A DNA stretch of 64,000 nt from the NCBI RefSeq assembly GCF_000828895.1, contig NZ_AP014568.1, positions 1,309,858 through 1,373,857 on the forward strand. The letters run 5' to 3'. Under the pieces are notes generated by a model, which did no database searches, was not told the origin of the DNA, and saw nothing but the letters and a program-made list of their open reading frames with translations. The stretch comes from Serpentinimonas raichei (GTDB lineage: Bacteria > Pseudomonadota > Gammaproteobacteria > Burkholderiales > Burkholderiaceae_C). Below are positions 42,617-53,701 of the stretch, piece after piece; the stretch's first letter is position 1, and each line of letters begins with the position of its first letter. The position numbers and the translations under genes are program-made.

Positions 42617-43552
42617 TTACGGACGGTTGCGGCGCAAGGCGGTGCGGCGGATGGCGGCGTTGATTTCATCGATGGATTGCTCGATGCGCTCCAGATCGAA
42701 CACATCGTCACCCTCCCCTGGGGTTGGCTGGGCGTCGGGGCCAAGGTCGACGACCTGACCGAAGCTGGAAATCGACGAGCCCTCAAACAAATCGGCCTGC
42801 GCCACCCCGGGCCCCGTTGCGGCCGCGCCATCGCCGCCCCACTGCAGCGCCAACAACGACACGTTGTCGCTGCGCGGGCCGGCCTTGTGCAAAGCCTGGC
42901 GCACCAAGGCCGGCACACTGTGGCGCAGCGCCCGGCCCTGCAGGGCCGCCACCAGATCGGCGTCGGATTGGGTAGACCACAGGCCATCGGAGCACAGCAG
43001 CAGCTGATCGCCGGCCTGCAAGGCCAAGGGGCCGGTGTGGTCGAACAAGGGCGTCGATTGCGAGCCCAAGCAGGTAAACAGCAAATTTCGATTCGCCAAA
43101 CGGGACGGCTGCTGAAACAGCTCCGGTTTGTCTTGGAAGCTGTGGTCGCGGGTGCGAAACCACACCCGTTCGGCGCGCAGCCCGTACAGGCGCGAATCGC
43201 CAGCGTGCACCGCCCACAGTTGCCCGTCTTGCAGCAGCGCCGCCACCAGCGTGGTGCGCGGCTGCTCGGACAGGTCGTTGGAACGGGCGTAATCGACAAT
43301 GGCGCGGTTGGCTTGCAACAGGGTCTGCTGCAAAAAAGCCGGCGGATGGGCCAGCCGCGGCCGCGCCTGCGCCAAAAAGGACTGGGTGAACACCCGCACC
43401 GCAATTTCAGCCGCCTGCTCGCCCCCGCTGTACCCCCCCATGCCATCGGCCAAGGTGAGCAAAATTGCCTCGTGGGTGTAGGTGTAACCGAGGCGGTCTT
43501 CGTTGTCGTCGCGCCCCCCTTGGCTGCTGGCCTGAAAAACCGAAAACTTCAT
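42617..43552 (-). CDS. PP2C-family phosphatase paired with a Ser/Thr kinase
   Basis: The protein has 311 residues. PP2C motifs occur in order: DDNEDRLG (about 15-22), ADGMGGYSGGE, HAGDSRLYGL, CSDGLW and RSDNVSLLAL. After the catalytic domain (about 240) an acidic tail, DDVFDLERIEQSIDEINAAI in part, may form a helix. The ATG at 43552 overlaps the stop of the upstream kinase gene (ATGA), a strong sign that the two act together as an on/off pair. The gene continues into rph-rdgB-hemW. Confidence 0.93.
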   Translation of the reverse strand: MKFSVFQASSQGGRDDNEDRLGYTYTHEAILLTLADGMGGYSGGEQAAEIAVRVFTQSFLAQARPRLAHPPAFLQQTLLQANRAIVDYARSNDLSEQPRTTLVAALLQDGQLWAVHAGDSRLYGLRAERVWFRTRDHSFQDKPELFQQPSRLANRNLLFTCLGSQSTPLFDHTGPLALQAGDQLLLCSDGLWSTQSDADLVAALQGRALRHSVPALVRQALHKAGPRSDNVSLLALQWGGDGAAATGPGVAQADLFEGSSISSFGQVVDLGPDAQPTPGEGDDVFDLERIEQSIDEINAAIRRTALRRNRP

Positions 43553-44562
43553 GACTCGGGATGAAAACTGGAGCGCCCAGAAGGGGTGACGGGAAGTTTG
43601 GAGGAACCGGGCCAAAAACGACCGACTTGCTGGCGCAGTTTGTCGGCCAGGCTGGGCGGGCTAAAGACTGGGGTGGGCTCGCGTTGCAATTCTTTTTGCA
43701 ACTCGAACACCGACTGCGGCCGCGCCGTGGCCTGCAGCGCCATGCACCACTGCACCACCTCGATCAGGTTGTCGGAATAGAGCCCGCGCAAGCGCGTCAT
43801 GGCCAGCGGCAGTCGGTCTTTTTCAAGACGCTGCGGGGCGTCGTGGGGTGGGTAGCCTTGCATGCAGGAGTAGAGGCAGGCGCCCACGGCATACATATCG
43901 GTCCACGGGCCCAACTGGGCGCCGCGCTGGTACATCTCGGGGCCGGCAAAGCCGGGCGTGTACATGGGGCGCACGAAATTGCCTTCGGCGCTGAGCACCT
44001 CGCGGGCCGCGCCAAAATCGATCAAAATGGGTTTGTTGGCGTCAGTAATAAAAATGTTGGCCGGCTTGATATCCAAGTGCAGCATTTTGTGCTGGTGCAC
44101 GATGCGCAAGCCACGCAGCAACTCGTCGTAGAGCGAGCGGATGGTGGCTTCACGAAAAATCTTTTTGCGCTTGAGCGCGCGCGCCGTGACGATGAACTCC
44201 TGCAGCGAGGCGCCTTCGAGCAGGTCCATGACCATATAGACGGTCTCGTTTTCTCGAAAAAAATGCCGCACCCCGACCACCGATGGGTGCGAAATTTGCG
44301 CCAGCGCCCGGCCTTCTTCAAAAAAGCTTTTGAGCCCGAGCCGGTACAGGGAGAGCTTTTCGGGCGGCACCTGCGGCAGCAACTCGCCCGGCGCGCGCAA
44401 GGCCAGCGAAGCAGGCAGGTATTCCTTGAGCGCCACCTTCTGCCCGGCCGGGTCGAGCGCCAGATAGACCAAGCCAAACCCGCCACTGGCCAACAGACGC
44501 AGCACCCGGTAGCCGCCAATCAGGGTTTCGGGGGGCAAGGGAGCGGGCTTGGTCTTTGACAT
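43549..44562 (-). CDS. Hanks-type serine/threonine protein kinase
   Basis: This 337-residue cytosolic kinase has no membrane segment or PASTA domain. The glycine loop is ASGGFGLVYLA (25-35), catalytic Lys46 (VALKEYLP) pairs with Glu83, and the catalytic loop is HLDIKPANI with Asp164. The DFG motif contains Asp182. HLD replaces the canonical HRD, which may reduce regulation by activation-loop phosphorylation. A short tail of about 50 residues follows. The start at 44562 leaves 51 bases to the divergent yicC. Substrates are unknown. Confidence 0.94.
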   Translation of the reverse strand: MSKTKPAPLPPETLIGGYRVLRLLASGGFGLVYLALDPAGQKVALKEYLPASLALRAPGELLPQVPPEKLSLYRLGLKSFFEEGRALAQISHPSVVGVRHFFRENETVYMVMDLLEGASLQEFIVTARALKRKKIFREATIRSLYDELLRGLRIVHQHKMLHLDIKPANIFITDANKPILIDFGAAREVLSAEGNFVRPMYTPGFAGPEMYQRGAQLGPWTDMYAVGACLYSCMQGYPPHDAPQRLEKDRLPLAMTRLRGLYSDNLIEVVQWCMALQATARPQSVFELQKELQREPTPVFSPPSLADKLRQQVGRFWPGSSKLPVTPSGRSSFHPES

Positions 44563-44613
44563 AATCGGAACAGAGCAAAACCCGCATCGTTGCAACAAGA
44601 AAAGAGTGAATCC

Positions 44614-45528
44614 GTGCCAGTTTACAGCATGACCGGCTATGCCTGCGCCACCCAGCGCCTGCGCCCCACCGAGGCCGCCCCCCACTCGCCCGAGCTCGTG
44701 CTGGGGGTGGAGATTCGTTCCGTCAACAGCCGCTTTCTGGACTTGGGGTTTCGCTTGGGCGATGAACTGCGCGCCTGCGAACCCGCGCTGCGTGAGCGCC
44801 TGCAAGCCAGCCTCAAGCGCGGCAAGGTCGAGTTGCGGGCGTGGGTCGAGGGCCGCACCGAGGCCGCATGGCGCGCTCCCAACAGCGCCGAACTGCAAAA
44901 ATTGCTGTCTATGCAAGACCAGATCCGCACTTGGCTGCCCCATGCGCGCGAACTCTCGGTGGCCGAGCTGCTGCAATTGCTGGCGCGCACGCCCCCACTG
45001 CCGGCCGCCTTGACCGAGGCCGCGTCCAGCTTGGCCGCACAGGTGCTCGACGAGCTGCGCCACGCCCGCCAACGCGAGGGCGAACGGCTGGTCCAGATGC
45101 TGCACGAGCGGCTCGCACAGTTGCAGGCGCTGGCGCAACAGGCCCAGCCCTTGGTGCCGGCCCAGGTCGAGCAGCAGCGGCTGCGTTTTCTGGAGCGCTG
45201 GAACGAGGCCATGGGCCACACCGGCGCCGACTCCAGCCCCGCCCCGGCGGCGGCCCACGAGCGCGCCCTGACCGAAGCCACCGCCTACGCGCTGCGGCTT
45301 GACGTCGCTGAAGAACTGACGCGCCTGCAGTCGCACCTGAGCGAGATCGGCGACGTGCTGCAGCGCGGCGGCGAGGTCGGCAAGCGGCTCGATTTTTTGA
45401 TCCAAGAACTGCAACGCGAGGCCAACACCTTGGGCAGCAAATCCTCCAGCCTCACCCTGACGCGCATTGCGGTGGAAATGAAAGTGCTGATCGAGCAAAT
45501 GCGCGAACAGGTGCAAAATCTCGAATAA
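44614..45528 (+). CDS. yicC: YicC-family stress protein (endoribonuclease)
   Basis: This protein of 304 residues has the YicC N-terminal domain (SMTGYA, then [16 protein letters not shown]) and the C-terminal DUF1732 domain ending [18 protein letters not shown]. coli YicC is an endoribonuclease that promotes small RNA decay. A GTG at 44614 is chosen because it gives MPVYSMTGY and lies downstream of an AAGAG. An ATG at 44629 is the alternative. It is followed two bases later by gmk, a conserved order. Confidence 0.95.
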   Translation: MPVYSMTGYACATQRLRPTEAAPHSPELVLGVEIRSVNSRFLDLGFRLGDELRACEPALRERLQASLKRGKVELRAWVEGRTEAAWRAPNSAELQKLLSMQDQIRTWLPHARELSVAELLQLLARTPPLPAALTEAASSLAAQVLDELRHARQREGERLVQMLHERLAQLQALAQQAQPLVPAQVEQQRLRFLERWNEAMGHTGADSSPAPAAAHERALTEATAYALRLDVAEELTRLQSHLSEIGDVLQRGGEVGKRLDFLIQELQREANTLGSKSSSLTLTRIAVEMKVLIEQMREQVQNLE

Positions 45529-45530
45529 AG

Positions 45531-46151
45531 ATGGATTACCCCGGCAACCTGTACGTGGTCTGTGCCGCCAGCGGCACCGGCAAATCGAGCCTCGTCAAGG
45601 CGTGGCGGCAAGCTGATGCGCTGCTGGCCTTGTCGATCTCGCACACCACCCGGGCCCCGCGGGGCCAAGAGCGCAATGGGCGCGAATACCACTTTGTGAG
45701 CGCCCAGACCTTTGACCAGTTGCTGGCAGCGGGGGCCTTCGTCGAGTGGGCGCACGTGCACGGCCAGCGCTACGGCACCTCGCACCTGGCGCTGGCCGAG
45801 GCGCTGCGCAACGGGGCCGACCTGGTGCTCGAGATCGACTACCAGGGCGCCCTGCAGATCAAGCAACAATTCCCGCATGCGGCCCTGATTTTTGTGCTTC
45901 CCCCCAGTTGGGAGGAGCTGCGCACTAGGCTGCAACGGCGCGCCGAAGACAGCGCCGAGGTGATCGAGCTGCGGCTGCGCAACGCCGTGGAAGAGGTGGC
46001 CCAAGTCGATCGCTTCGACTTCGTTATAATCAATGATTCATTTGAGCGCGCCCTGTCTGATCTGCAGTCGATCGCCCACGCCCAGCGCTTGCGTGTGGCC
46101 ACCCAGCGCCGCCGGCGTGCGGACACCTTCAGCGCGCTGCAAATCGCTTGA
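45531..46151 (+). CDS. gmk: Guanylate kinase
   Basis: This 206-residue enzyme converts GMP and ATP to GDP and ADP, feeding GTP and ppGpp synthesis. The P-loop is [10 protein letters not shown], with Ser/Ala variation from the usual GPSGAGKS. The GMP-binding region ([19 protein letters not shown] in part) and the lid are conserved. It is in the run yicC-gmk-rpoZ-spoT, which joins GTP supply, RNA polymerase omega and ppGpp metabolism. The ATG lies two bases after the yicC stop. Confidence 0.97.
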   Translation: MDYPGNLYVVCAASGTGKSSLVKAWRQADALLALSISHTTRAPRGQERNGREYHFVSAQTFDQLLAAGAFVEWAHVHGQRYGTSHLALAEALRNGADLVLEIDYQGALQIKQQFPHAALIFVLPPSWEELRTRLQRRAEDSAEVIELRLRNAVEEVAQVDRFDFVIINDSFERALSDLQSIAHAQRLRVATQRRRRADTFSALQIA

Positions 46152-46192
46152 TCACTCTCCCCATCCTCCCCACACAACCTTTTTGCACACCC

Positions 46193-46396
46193 ATGGCCCG
46201 CATCACCGTCGAAGACTGTCTGGAAAAAATCCCCAACCGCTTCCAGCTCGTGTTGGCCGCCACCTACCGGGCGCGCATGCTCAACCAGGGCCACACGCCC
46301 AAGGTCGAGAGCAAGAACAAATCGGTTGTGACCGCCCTGCGCGAAATTGCCGAGGGCAAAATAGGGCTGGAAATGCTCAAAAAAGTGCCTTCCTGA
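46193..46396 (+). CDS. rpoZ: RNA polymerase omega subunit
   Basis: This 67-residue subunit helps RNA polymerase assembly and forms part of the ppGpp site 1. The [20 protein letters not shown] start and the [11 protein letters not shown] end match RpoZ. It is shorter than E. coli omega (91), as in other betaproteobacteria, which lack the C-terminal extension. The start at 46193 is the conserved Met. Adjacent to spoT as in most proteobacteria. Confidence 0.96.
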   Translation: MARITVEDCLEKIPNRFQLVLAATYRARMLNQGHTPKVESKNKSVVTALREIAEGKIGLEMLKKVPS

Positions 46397-46403
46397 GCCC
46401 CCA

Positions 46404-46442
46404 ACCCGGGCTGCGCTGCCGCTCAGCGCCGGGTAAATTTTG
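46404..46442 (+). terminator. Weak hairpin after rpoZ
   Basis: ACCCGG (46404-46409) can pair with CCGGGT (46429-46434), with a smaller GCTG/CAGC helix inside. AAATTTT follows. It may partly end the gmk-rpoZ transcript before spoT. The short T-run makes this uncertain. Confidence 0.28.
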
Positions 46443-46490
46443 GCGTTGGTTCTGCACGCCAGCGCCGTTCCGGCTAAAGTAGGGCTTACC

Positions 46491-48749
<2,259 letters not shown>

Positions 48750-49417
48750 CCTCGATCACTTCCAGCAGCTCCCAGCCCGCCGGGGTGCGCAAGCGCACCT
48801 CGTCGCCCACGCGCGCTTTCAGCAGGGCCTGCGCCACCGGGGCCACCCAACTGATCTGGCCCAAGCTCGGCTCGGCTTCGTCGATGCCCAGAATGGTGAC
48901 GCAGGTCTGGCTGCCGTCGGCGCGGGCAAACACCACGCTGGCCCCAAAAAACACCTGTTCGCTGCCGTGCTGCAAAGCGGGATCGACCACCACTGCGATT
49001 TCCAGGCGTTTGCCCAAAAAACGGATGCGGCGGTCGATCTCGCGCAGGCGTTTTTTGCCGTACAGGTAGTCGCCGTTTTCCGAGCGGTCGCCGTTGCTGG
49101 CGGCCCAGTGCACCACCTCGACCACGCGCGGGCGCTCGACGTCGAGCAGATGCAGCAGCTCGGCGCGCAGCCGCGCATGGCCGGCGGGCGTGATGTAGTT
49201 CTTGCCGCCGGCAGGCAGCGGCGCTGCGCCAGCGGTGGCATCGTCGTCGTCGTCGTGATCGGTTTCTTTGGTGAAGGCTTTGCTCATGGGGCGGGTGCCA
49301 TTTTGGGGCGTTCTTTCAACAGCGCATTGTCCCGGATGTGGTGGCCACCTGGGCGACCGCTTCGGACGCCCTTCTAGGCGAAAATCCCAGCTGCACCCAT
49401 CACCCGAAACCCAATCC

Positions 49418-50305
49418 ATGTCATCGACCGATTCCCTAAGTGCCTCCACCAGACCCCGGATCGTGTTTTCACACGCCAACAGCTTTCCCGGTCCCACCTA
49501 CCGCGTGCTGTTTGAGCGCTTGCAGCAACTGGGCTACGCGGTGCGCGCGCCCGAGAAGTTTGGCCACGACCCGGCCTACCCAGTCAGCAGCAACTGGCCG
49601 CACCTGGTGCAGCAACTGGCCGATTTCGTGCTGCGCGAGTACGCCAGCGCGGCCGATCGGGAGTCCCCCCTGTATCTGGTGGGCCATTCGCTGGGCGGCT
49701 ACCTGAGCCTGATGTGCGCCGCCAAATTCCCGCTGCTGGGCGGCCGGCCGGTGGCCGGGGTGGTGCTGCTCGACTCCCCGCTGCTCAGTGGCTGGCGCGC
49801 CCGCGCGCTGCAAGCGGCCAAGCAGACGCGGCTCATCGGTGCCGTCTCGCCGGGGCAGGTCAGCCGCAAGCGGCGCAACAGCTGGGCCAGCGCCGAGGAA
49901 GCGCTGGCGCACTTCGCCCACAAAAAAGCTTTTGCGCGCTGGGACGAACGGGTGCTGCGCGACTACATTGCCCACGGCACGCACGAGGCCGCCACGGCGC
50001 AGGGCAGCAAGCGCGTGCTCAGCTTTGAGCGCGAAGTCGAAACCGCGATCTACAACACCTTGCCGGACCACTTCGACCGGCTGCTGCGCCGCCACCCGCT
50101 GGCGTGCCCGCTGGCCTTCGTCGGCGGCAGCGAATCGGTGGAGCTGCGCCAAGTGGGCATGGGGCTCACGCACAAGCTGGTGGGCCACACGCCCAGCGAC
50201 CGGCTGCAAACCCTGGAGGGCAGCCACCTGTTCCCGATGGAGCGGCCCGAGGAAAGCGCGCTGGCCATCGACCGGGCGCTGCGCAGCTTCGCCGGCGGCT
50301 CCTGA
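49418..50305 (+). CDS. Alpha/beta-hydrolase family protein
   Basis: This 295-residue protein has an intact alpha/beta-hydrolase site: the nucleophile elbow GHSLGG with Ser91, an Asp in the LLDSPLL region and a C-terminal His in EGSHLFPME. The oxyanion region FSHANSFPG is present. It has no signal peptide. The substrate is unknown, and esterase or thioesterase activity is only inferred. It is divergent from greB and convergent with uppP. The start at 49418 is the ATG after a noncoding gap. Confidence 0.85.
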   Translation: MSSTDSLSASTRPRIVFSHANSFPGPTYRVLFERLQQLGYAVRAPEKFGHDPAYPVSSNWPHLVQQLADFVLREYASAADRESPLYLVGHSLGGYLSLMCAAKFPLLGGRPVAGVVLLDSPLLSGWRARALQAAKQTRLIGAVSPGQVSRKRRNSWASAEEALAHFAHKKAFARWDERVLRDYIAHGTHEAATAQGSKRVLSFEREVETAIYNTLPDHFDRLLRRHPLACPLAFVGGSESVELRQVGMGLTHKLVGHTPSDRLQTLEGSHLFPMERPEESALAIDRALRSFAGGS

Positions 50306-50314
50306 GGGGGGCTT

Positions 50315-51148
50315 TCAGCGCGTCCAGTCCACCCAGCCCATGTAGGCGGTGAGCAGCACCAGCAGCCCGAAGGCAATCCGGTACCAGGCAAAGGGCACGA
50401 AGGTGTGCTGCGCCACGTAACGCAGCAGCCAGCGCACGCAGGCCCAAGCCGAGAGCCAGGTCACGATCAGCCCGACAGCGAAAAACGGCAGGTCGGCGCG
50501 CGTGAGCAGATCGGAATTCCTGAACAGGTCGTAGCCCGCGGCCCCCACCAGCATCGGGATCGAGAGGAAGAAGCTGAATTCGGTGGCGGAACGGCGCGAA
50601 AAGCCAAAAGCCATGGCCCCGATGATGGTGGCCCCCGAGCGGCTCACGCCCGGCACCAGCGCCAGGCACTGGATCAGCCCCACGGTGAGCGAATCGCGCC
50701 AGCCCACCTCGTCCACCTCCTGGATGCGCTGCGGCGGCTGGCGCGCCTGGCGCGCTTCCACCCACAAAATCACCAGCCCGCCCGAAATGAACGTAGAGGC
50801 CACCACCAGCGGATTGAACAACACGCCGGTGATGAAGTCAAAAAACAACACCCCCAGCAGCACCGCTGGCAGGCAGCCGATGACCAGGTTGCTGGTGAAG
50901 CGCCACGCCACCGCATCGCCACGCGGCAGCCCCCGCGCAGTGGCCAGCAAGCGCTCCAAATAAACCGAGACGATCGCCAGCAGCGCCCCGACTTGGATCA
51001 CCACCTCGAACAGCCGCACCTTCTCGCCATACAGCCCCAGCAGCGCCGAGGTCAGGATCAGGTGCCCGGTGGAAGAAATCGGCAAAAACTCGGTGATGCC
51101 CTGCACCAGCCCCATCACGGCGGCCTTGAGCAATAAAACGATGTCCAT
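50315..51148 (-). CDS. uppP: Undecaprenyl-diphosphatase
   Basis: This 277-residue polytopic membrane enzyme (BacA) recycles the C55 lipid carrier. The ITEFLPISSTGH motif (18-29) and the PGVSRSGATI motif carry the catalytic and phosphate-binding residues. The eight-helix pattern and length match the family. It is the usual source of bacitracin tolerance. It is convergent with the hydrolase and diverges from the SRP RNA gene. Confidence 0.97.
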   Translation of the reverse strand: MDIVLLLKAAVMGLVQGITEFLPISSTGHLILTSALLGLYGEKVRLFEVVIQVGALLAIVSVYLERLLATARGLPRGDAVAWRFTSNLVIGCLPAVLLGVLFFDFITGVLFNPLVVASTFISGGLVILWVEARQARQPPQRIQEVDEVGWRDSLTVGLIQCLALVPGVSRSGATIIGAMAFGFSRRSATEFSFFLSIPMLVGAAGYDLFRNSDLLTRADLPFFAVGLIVTWLSAWACVRWLLRYVAQHTFVPFAWYRIAFGLLVLLTAYMGWVDWTR

Positions 51149-51250
51149 CGAGCGCTACTAAAAACAAAAGCCGCAGTGTAACGCCCGTCCTCTGGCTTAC
51201 CCGCGCTTCCAGCGGCTTCAAGCGCGCGCGCATCGCATTGGCATACAATC

Positions 51251-51350
51251 GACCCCGACGGGCCTTCCCGCATGGTGAAGCGGCCAACCGGGTCAGGTGG
51301 GGAACCAAGCAGCCCTAACTGTCGATCCAGTGCCGGGGTCAAGGCTCGTC
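51251..51350 (+). ncRNA. ffs: 4.5S signal recognition particle RNA
   Basis: The sequence has the bacterial SRP RNA core. GGTCAGG and AAGCAGCC flank a GGAA tetraloop closed by TGG/CCA, which matches the universal hairpin that binds Ffh, with compensatory changes. The segments CCCGCA and ACCGGGTCAGG align with E. coli 4.5S RNA. GACCCCG (51251-51257) pairs with CGGGGTC (51334-51340). A TACAAT hexamer lies just upstream at 51244-51249. Ends are approximate. The gene sits alone between divergent uppP and trxA. Confidence 0.85.
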
Positions 51351-51424
51351 ACCCCCATTTTCCGAACCCGCTCCCATTCCACCGTTTATTCCCGCAGCGA
51401 CTCAAAATAGCGAGGCAACCCCAC

Positions 51425-51757
51425 ATGGCCAATCCCCTGATCAAGCAAGTCACCGACGCCAGCTTCGATGCCGACGTGCTCAAGTCTTCCCTGCCGGTGT
51501 TGGTCGATTTTTGGGCCGAGTGGTGCGGCCCCTGCCGCACCGTGGCGCCCATTCTGGACGAACTCGCCACCCACTACCAAGGCAAGCTGCAGATCACCAA
51601 AATGAACGTCGATGAAAGCCGCCAGGTGCCGGCCCAGTTCGGCATTCGCGGCATCCCGACGCTGATGATCTTCAAAGATGGCAAAGTGGCGGCGACCAAG
51701 GTGGGCGCCCTCAACAAATCGCAGCTGAGCGCTTTCATCGACCCCAACTTGGCCTAA
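51425..51757 (+). CDS. trxA: Thioredoxin 1
   Basis: This 110-residue cytosolic redox protein has active site Cys34/Cys37 in WCGPC and the cis-Pro in GIPTLMIF. It is recycled by thioredoxin reductase and can supply ArsC-type reductases. The gene is followed by a region of alternative hairpins and then rho, the conserved trxA-rho order. The start at 51425 is the conserved Met ([11 protein letters not shown]). Confidence 0.97.
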   Translation: MANPLIKQVTDASFDADVLKSSLPVLVDFWAEWCGPCRTVAPILDELATHYQGKLQITKMNVDESRQVPAQFGIRGIPTLMIFKDGKVAATKVGALNKSQLSAFIDPNLA

Positions 51758-51788
51758 TCCGCTCCAGCACAAGTCGCTCAACTGGGGA

Positions 51789-51821
51789 GCCCGGTTGTTC
51801 ACACCGGGCCGCTCGCCCGGT
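51789..51821 (+). other. Two mutually exclusive hairpins between trxA and rho
   Basis: GCCCGG (51789-51794) can pair with CCGGGC (51804-51809). Alternatively ACCGGGC (51803-51809) pairs with GCCCGGT (51815-51821) across a 5-base loop. The two share the middle segment, so only one can form. No T-run follows directly. The 245-base trxA-rho gap would hold the rho leader. An extended -10 (TG, one base, CATAAT) ends at 51843. Confidence 0.5.
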
Positions 51822-52002
51822 TGCCTGCTTTAGCTGTCATAATCCGACTTAAACAGAAAAAGAGAGCGCGTTTCGCCTTCCAAGGCCCGCTCCATTTTTT
51901 CCGCGCTGGCTGCCCAGCGCCTGCGCGCAGTCTTTGCACGCGGACCCCCTTTCCCCTTCCCCGGCTTTCATTTTTCCCCGACTCCTTGCAGGAGCGCACC
52001 CC

Positions 52003-53265
52003 ATGCACCTCAACGAACTCAAGGCCTTGCACGTCTCGGAAGTGCTCAAGCAGGCCGATGCGCTGGAAATCGAAAACACCGGCCGCATGCGCAAACAAGA
52101 GCTGATGTTTGCCATCATCAAAAAGCGCGCCAAAACCGGCGAGCAGGTGTTTGCCGACGGCGTGCTCGAGGTGCTGCCCGACGGTTTTGGTTTCCTGCGC
52201 AACATGGACACCAGCTTCACCGCCTCCACCGACGACATCTACATCTCGCCCAGCCAGATCCGGCGCTTCAACCTGCACACCGGCGACATGATCGAAGGCG
52301 AGGTGCGCACCCCCAAAGACGGCGAGCGCTACTTCGCCCTCAACAAGCTCGACAAGATCAACGGCCTGTCGCCCGAGCACAACAAGCACAAGGTGATGTT
52401 CGAGAACCTCACGCCGCTGTTTCCGCAGGTGCAAATGCGGCTCGAGCGCGAGATCAAGACCGAGGAAAACATCACCGGCCGCGTGATCGACCTGATCGCC
52501 CCGATCGGCAAGGGCCAGCGCGGCCTGATCGTGGCCCCGCCCAAGAGCGGCAAAACGGTGATGATGCAAACCATCGCGCACGCCCTGGCCGCCAACTACC
52601 CCGAAGTCACGCTGATGGTGCTGCTGGTCGATGAGCGCCCCGAAGAAGTGACCGAGATGCAGCGCACCGTCAAGGGCGAAGTGATCTCCTCCACCTTCGA
52701 CGAACCCGCCACGCGCCACGTGCACGTGGCCGAAATGGTGATCGAGCGCGCCAAGCGCTTGGTCGAGCTGAAAAAAGACGTGGTGATCCTGCTCGACTCG
52801 ATCACCCGGCTGGCGCGCGCCTACAACAACGTGCTGCCCAGCTCGGGCAAGGTGCTCTCGGGCGGTGTCGATGCCAACGCCCTGCAGCGCCCGAAACGCT
52901 TTTTTGGCGCGGCGCGCAACGTGGAAGAAGGCGGCTCGCTGACCATCATCGCCACCGCCCTGATCGACACCGGCAGCCGCATGGACGAGGTGATCTTCGA
53001 AGAATTCAAGGGCACCGGCAACTCCGAGCTGCACCTGGACCGACGCCTGTACGAAAAACGCGTGTTCCCGGCGGTGCAACTCAACCGCAGCGGCACCCGG
53101 CGCGAGGAGTTGCTGCTGGCGCCCGAGATTTTGCAGAAAACCCGCATCCTGCGCCAGTTCATGTACAACATGGACGAGATCGAATCCATGGAAATGGTGC
53201 TCAAAAACATGCGCCAGACCAAAAACAACCACGAGTTCTTCGACCTGATGCGCCGCGGCGGTTGA
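52003..53265 (+). CDS. rho: Transcription termination factor Rho
   Basis: This 420-residue hexameric RNA-dependent ATPase has the N-terminal OB-fold RNA-binding domain ([14 protein letters not shown], then GFGFLRN). The ATPase domain carries the Walker A APPKSGKT, the Walker B VVILLDS, the Q and R loop motifs, and the C-terminal arginine finger region. No large insertion is present. A GGAG site precedes the ATG. Its TGA stop overlaps an extended -10 for rpmE2. Confidence 0.98.
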   Translation: MHLNELKALHVSEVLKQADALEIENTGRMRKQELMFAIIKKRAKTGEQVFADGVLEVLPDGFGFLRNMDTSFTASTDDIYISPSQIRRFNLHTGDMIEGEVRTPKDGERYFALNKLDKINGLSPEHNKHKVMFENLTPLFPQVQMRLEREIKTEENITGRVIDLIAPIGKGQRGLIVAPPKSGKTVMMQTIAHALAANYPEVTLMVLLVDERPEEVTEMQRTVKGEVISSTFDEPATRHVHVAEMVIERAKRLVELKKDVVILLDSITRLARAYNNVLPSSGKVLSGGVDANALQRPKRFFGAARNVEEGGSLTIIATALIDTGSRMDEVIFEEFKGTGNSELHLDRRLYEKRVFPAVQLNRSGTRREELLLAPEILQKTRILRQFMYNMDEIESMEMVLKNMRQTKNNHEFFDLMRRGG

Positions 53266-53271
53266 TATAAT
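53263..53271 (+). promoter_or_regulatory. Extended -10 of rpmE2 overlapping the rho stop
   Basis: TG (53263-53264), one base, then a perfect TATAAT (53266-53271) make an extended -10 element whose TGA is also the rho stop codon. No good -35 is present. It could give rpmE2 its own transcript with a leader of about 65 bases. Confidence 0.5.
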
Positions 53272-53291
53272 CACAGTCTTTGCGGAAAGTG

Positions 53292-53310
53292 TTGTCAGAC
53301 AGGCTGACAA
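53292..53310 (+). promoter_or_regulatory. Hairpin in the rpmE2 5' leader
   Basis: TTGTCAG (53292-53298) pairs perfectly with CTGACAA (53304-53310) around a 5-base loop ACAGG. It lies about 34 bases before the rpmE2 start and within the predicted leader. L31 leaders with hairpins that bind the protein are known in other phyla, so autoregulation is plausible. Confidence 0.5.
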
Positions 53311-53343
53311 TGGCTGCCGCGCCGCCCCTCAAGGAACCCAGCG

Positions 53344-53598
53344 ATGAAATCCGGCATCCACCCCAACTACCGCGAAGTCTGCTTCGTCGATTTGTCGAAC
53401 AGCCAGCAGTTCGTGATCCGCTCTTGCGTCAATACCCGCGAGAGCATCAAGCTCGACGACGGGCGCGAGCTGCCGCTCTACAAGCTCGACACCTCGAGCG
53501 AGTCGCACCCCTTCTACACCGGCACGCAAAAGAGTGTGGACAACATGGGCGGCCGCGTGGAGAAATTCCGCAACCGCTACGCCCGCACGGCCAAGTAA
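53344..53598 (+). CDS. rpmE2: 50S ribosomal protein L31 type B
   Basis: This 84-residue ribosomal protein matches type B L31 (MKSGIHPNYREV, ESHPFYTGTQ, RVEKFRNRY). The CxxC zinc pairs of type A are missing, so this is the zinc-independent form often used under zinc limitation. In many genomes a type A paralogue exists elsewhere. Downstream is a clear terminator. AAGGA precedes the ATG. Confidence 0.96.
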   Translation: MKSGIHPNYREVCFVDLSNSQQFVIRSCVNTRESIKLDDGRELPLYKLDTSSESHPFYTGTQKSVDNMGGRVEKFRNRYARTAK

Positions 53599-53627
53599 GC
53601 TTGTCGGCCATCCGCATGCCAACAAAG

Positions 53628-53650
53628 AGCAGCCGCGAGGCTGCTTTTTT
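53628..53650 (+). terminator. Intrinsic terminator of rpmE2
   Basis: AGCAGCC (53628-53634) pairs with GGCTGCT (53639-53645) around a GCGA tetraloop and is followed by a run of Ts to 53650. This is the most canonical terminator in the window and ends the rho-rpmE2 unit. Confidence 0.9.
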
Positions 53651-53701
53651 CATGGTGCGGTTACAGTCCTGCGGTCTTGCCTTTCTTTGCCTTTGCCGCC
53701 T

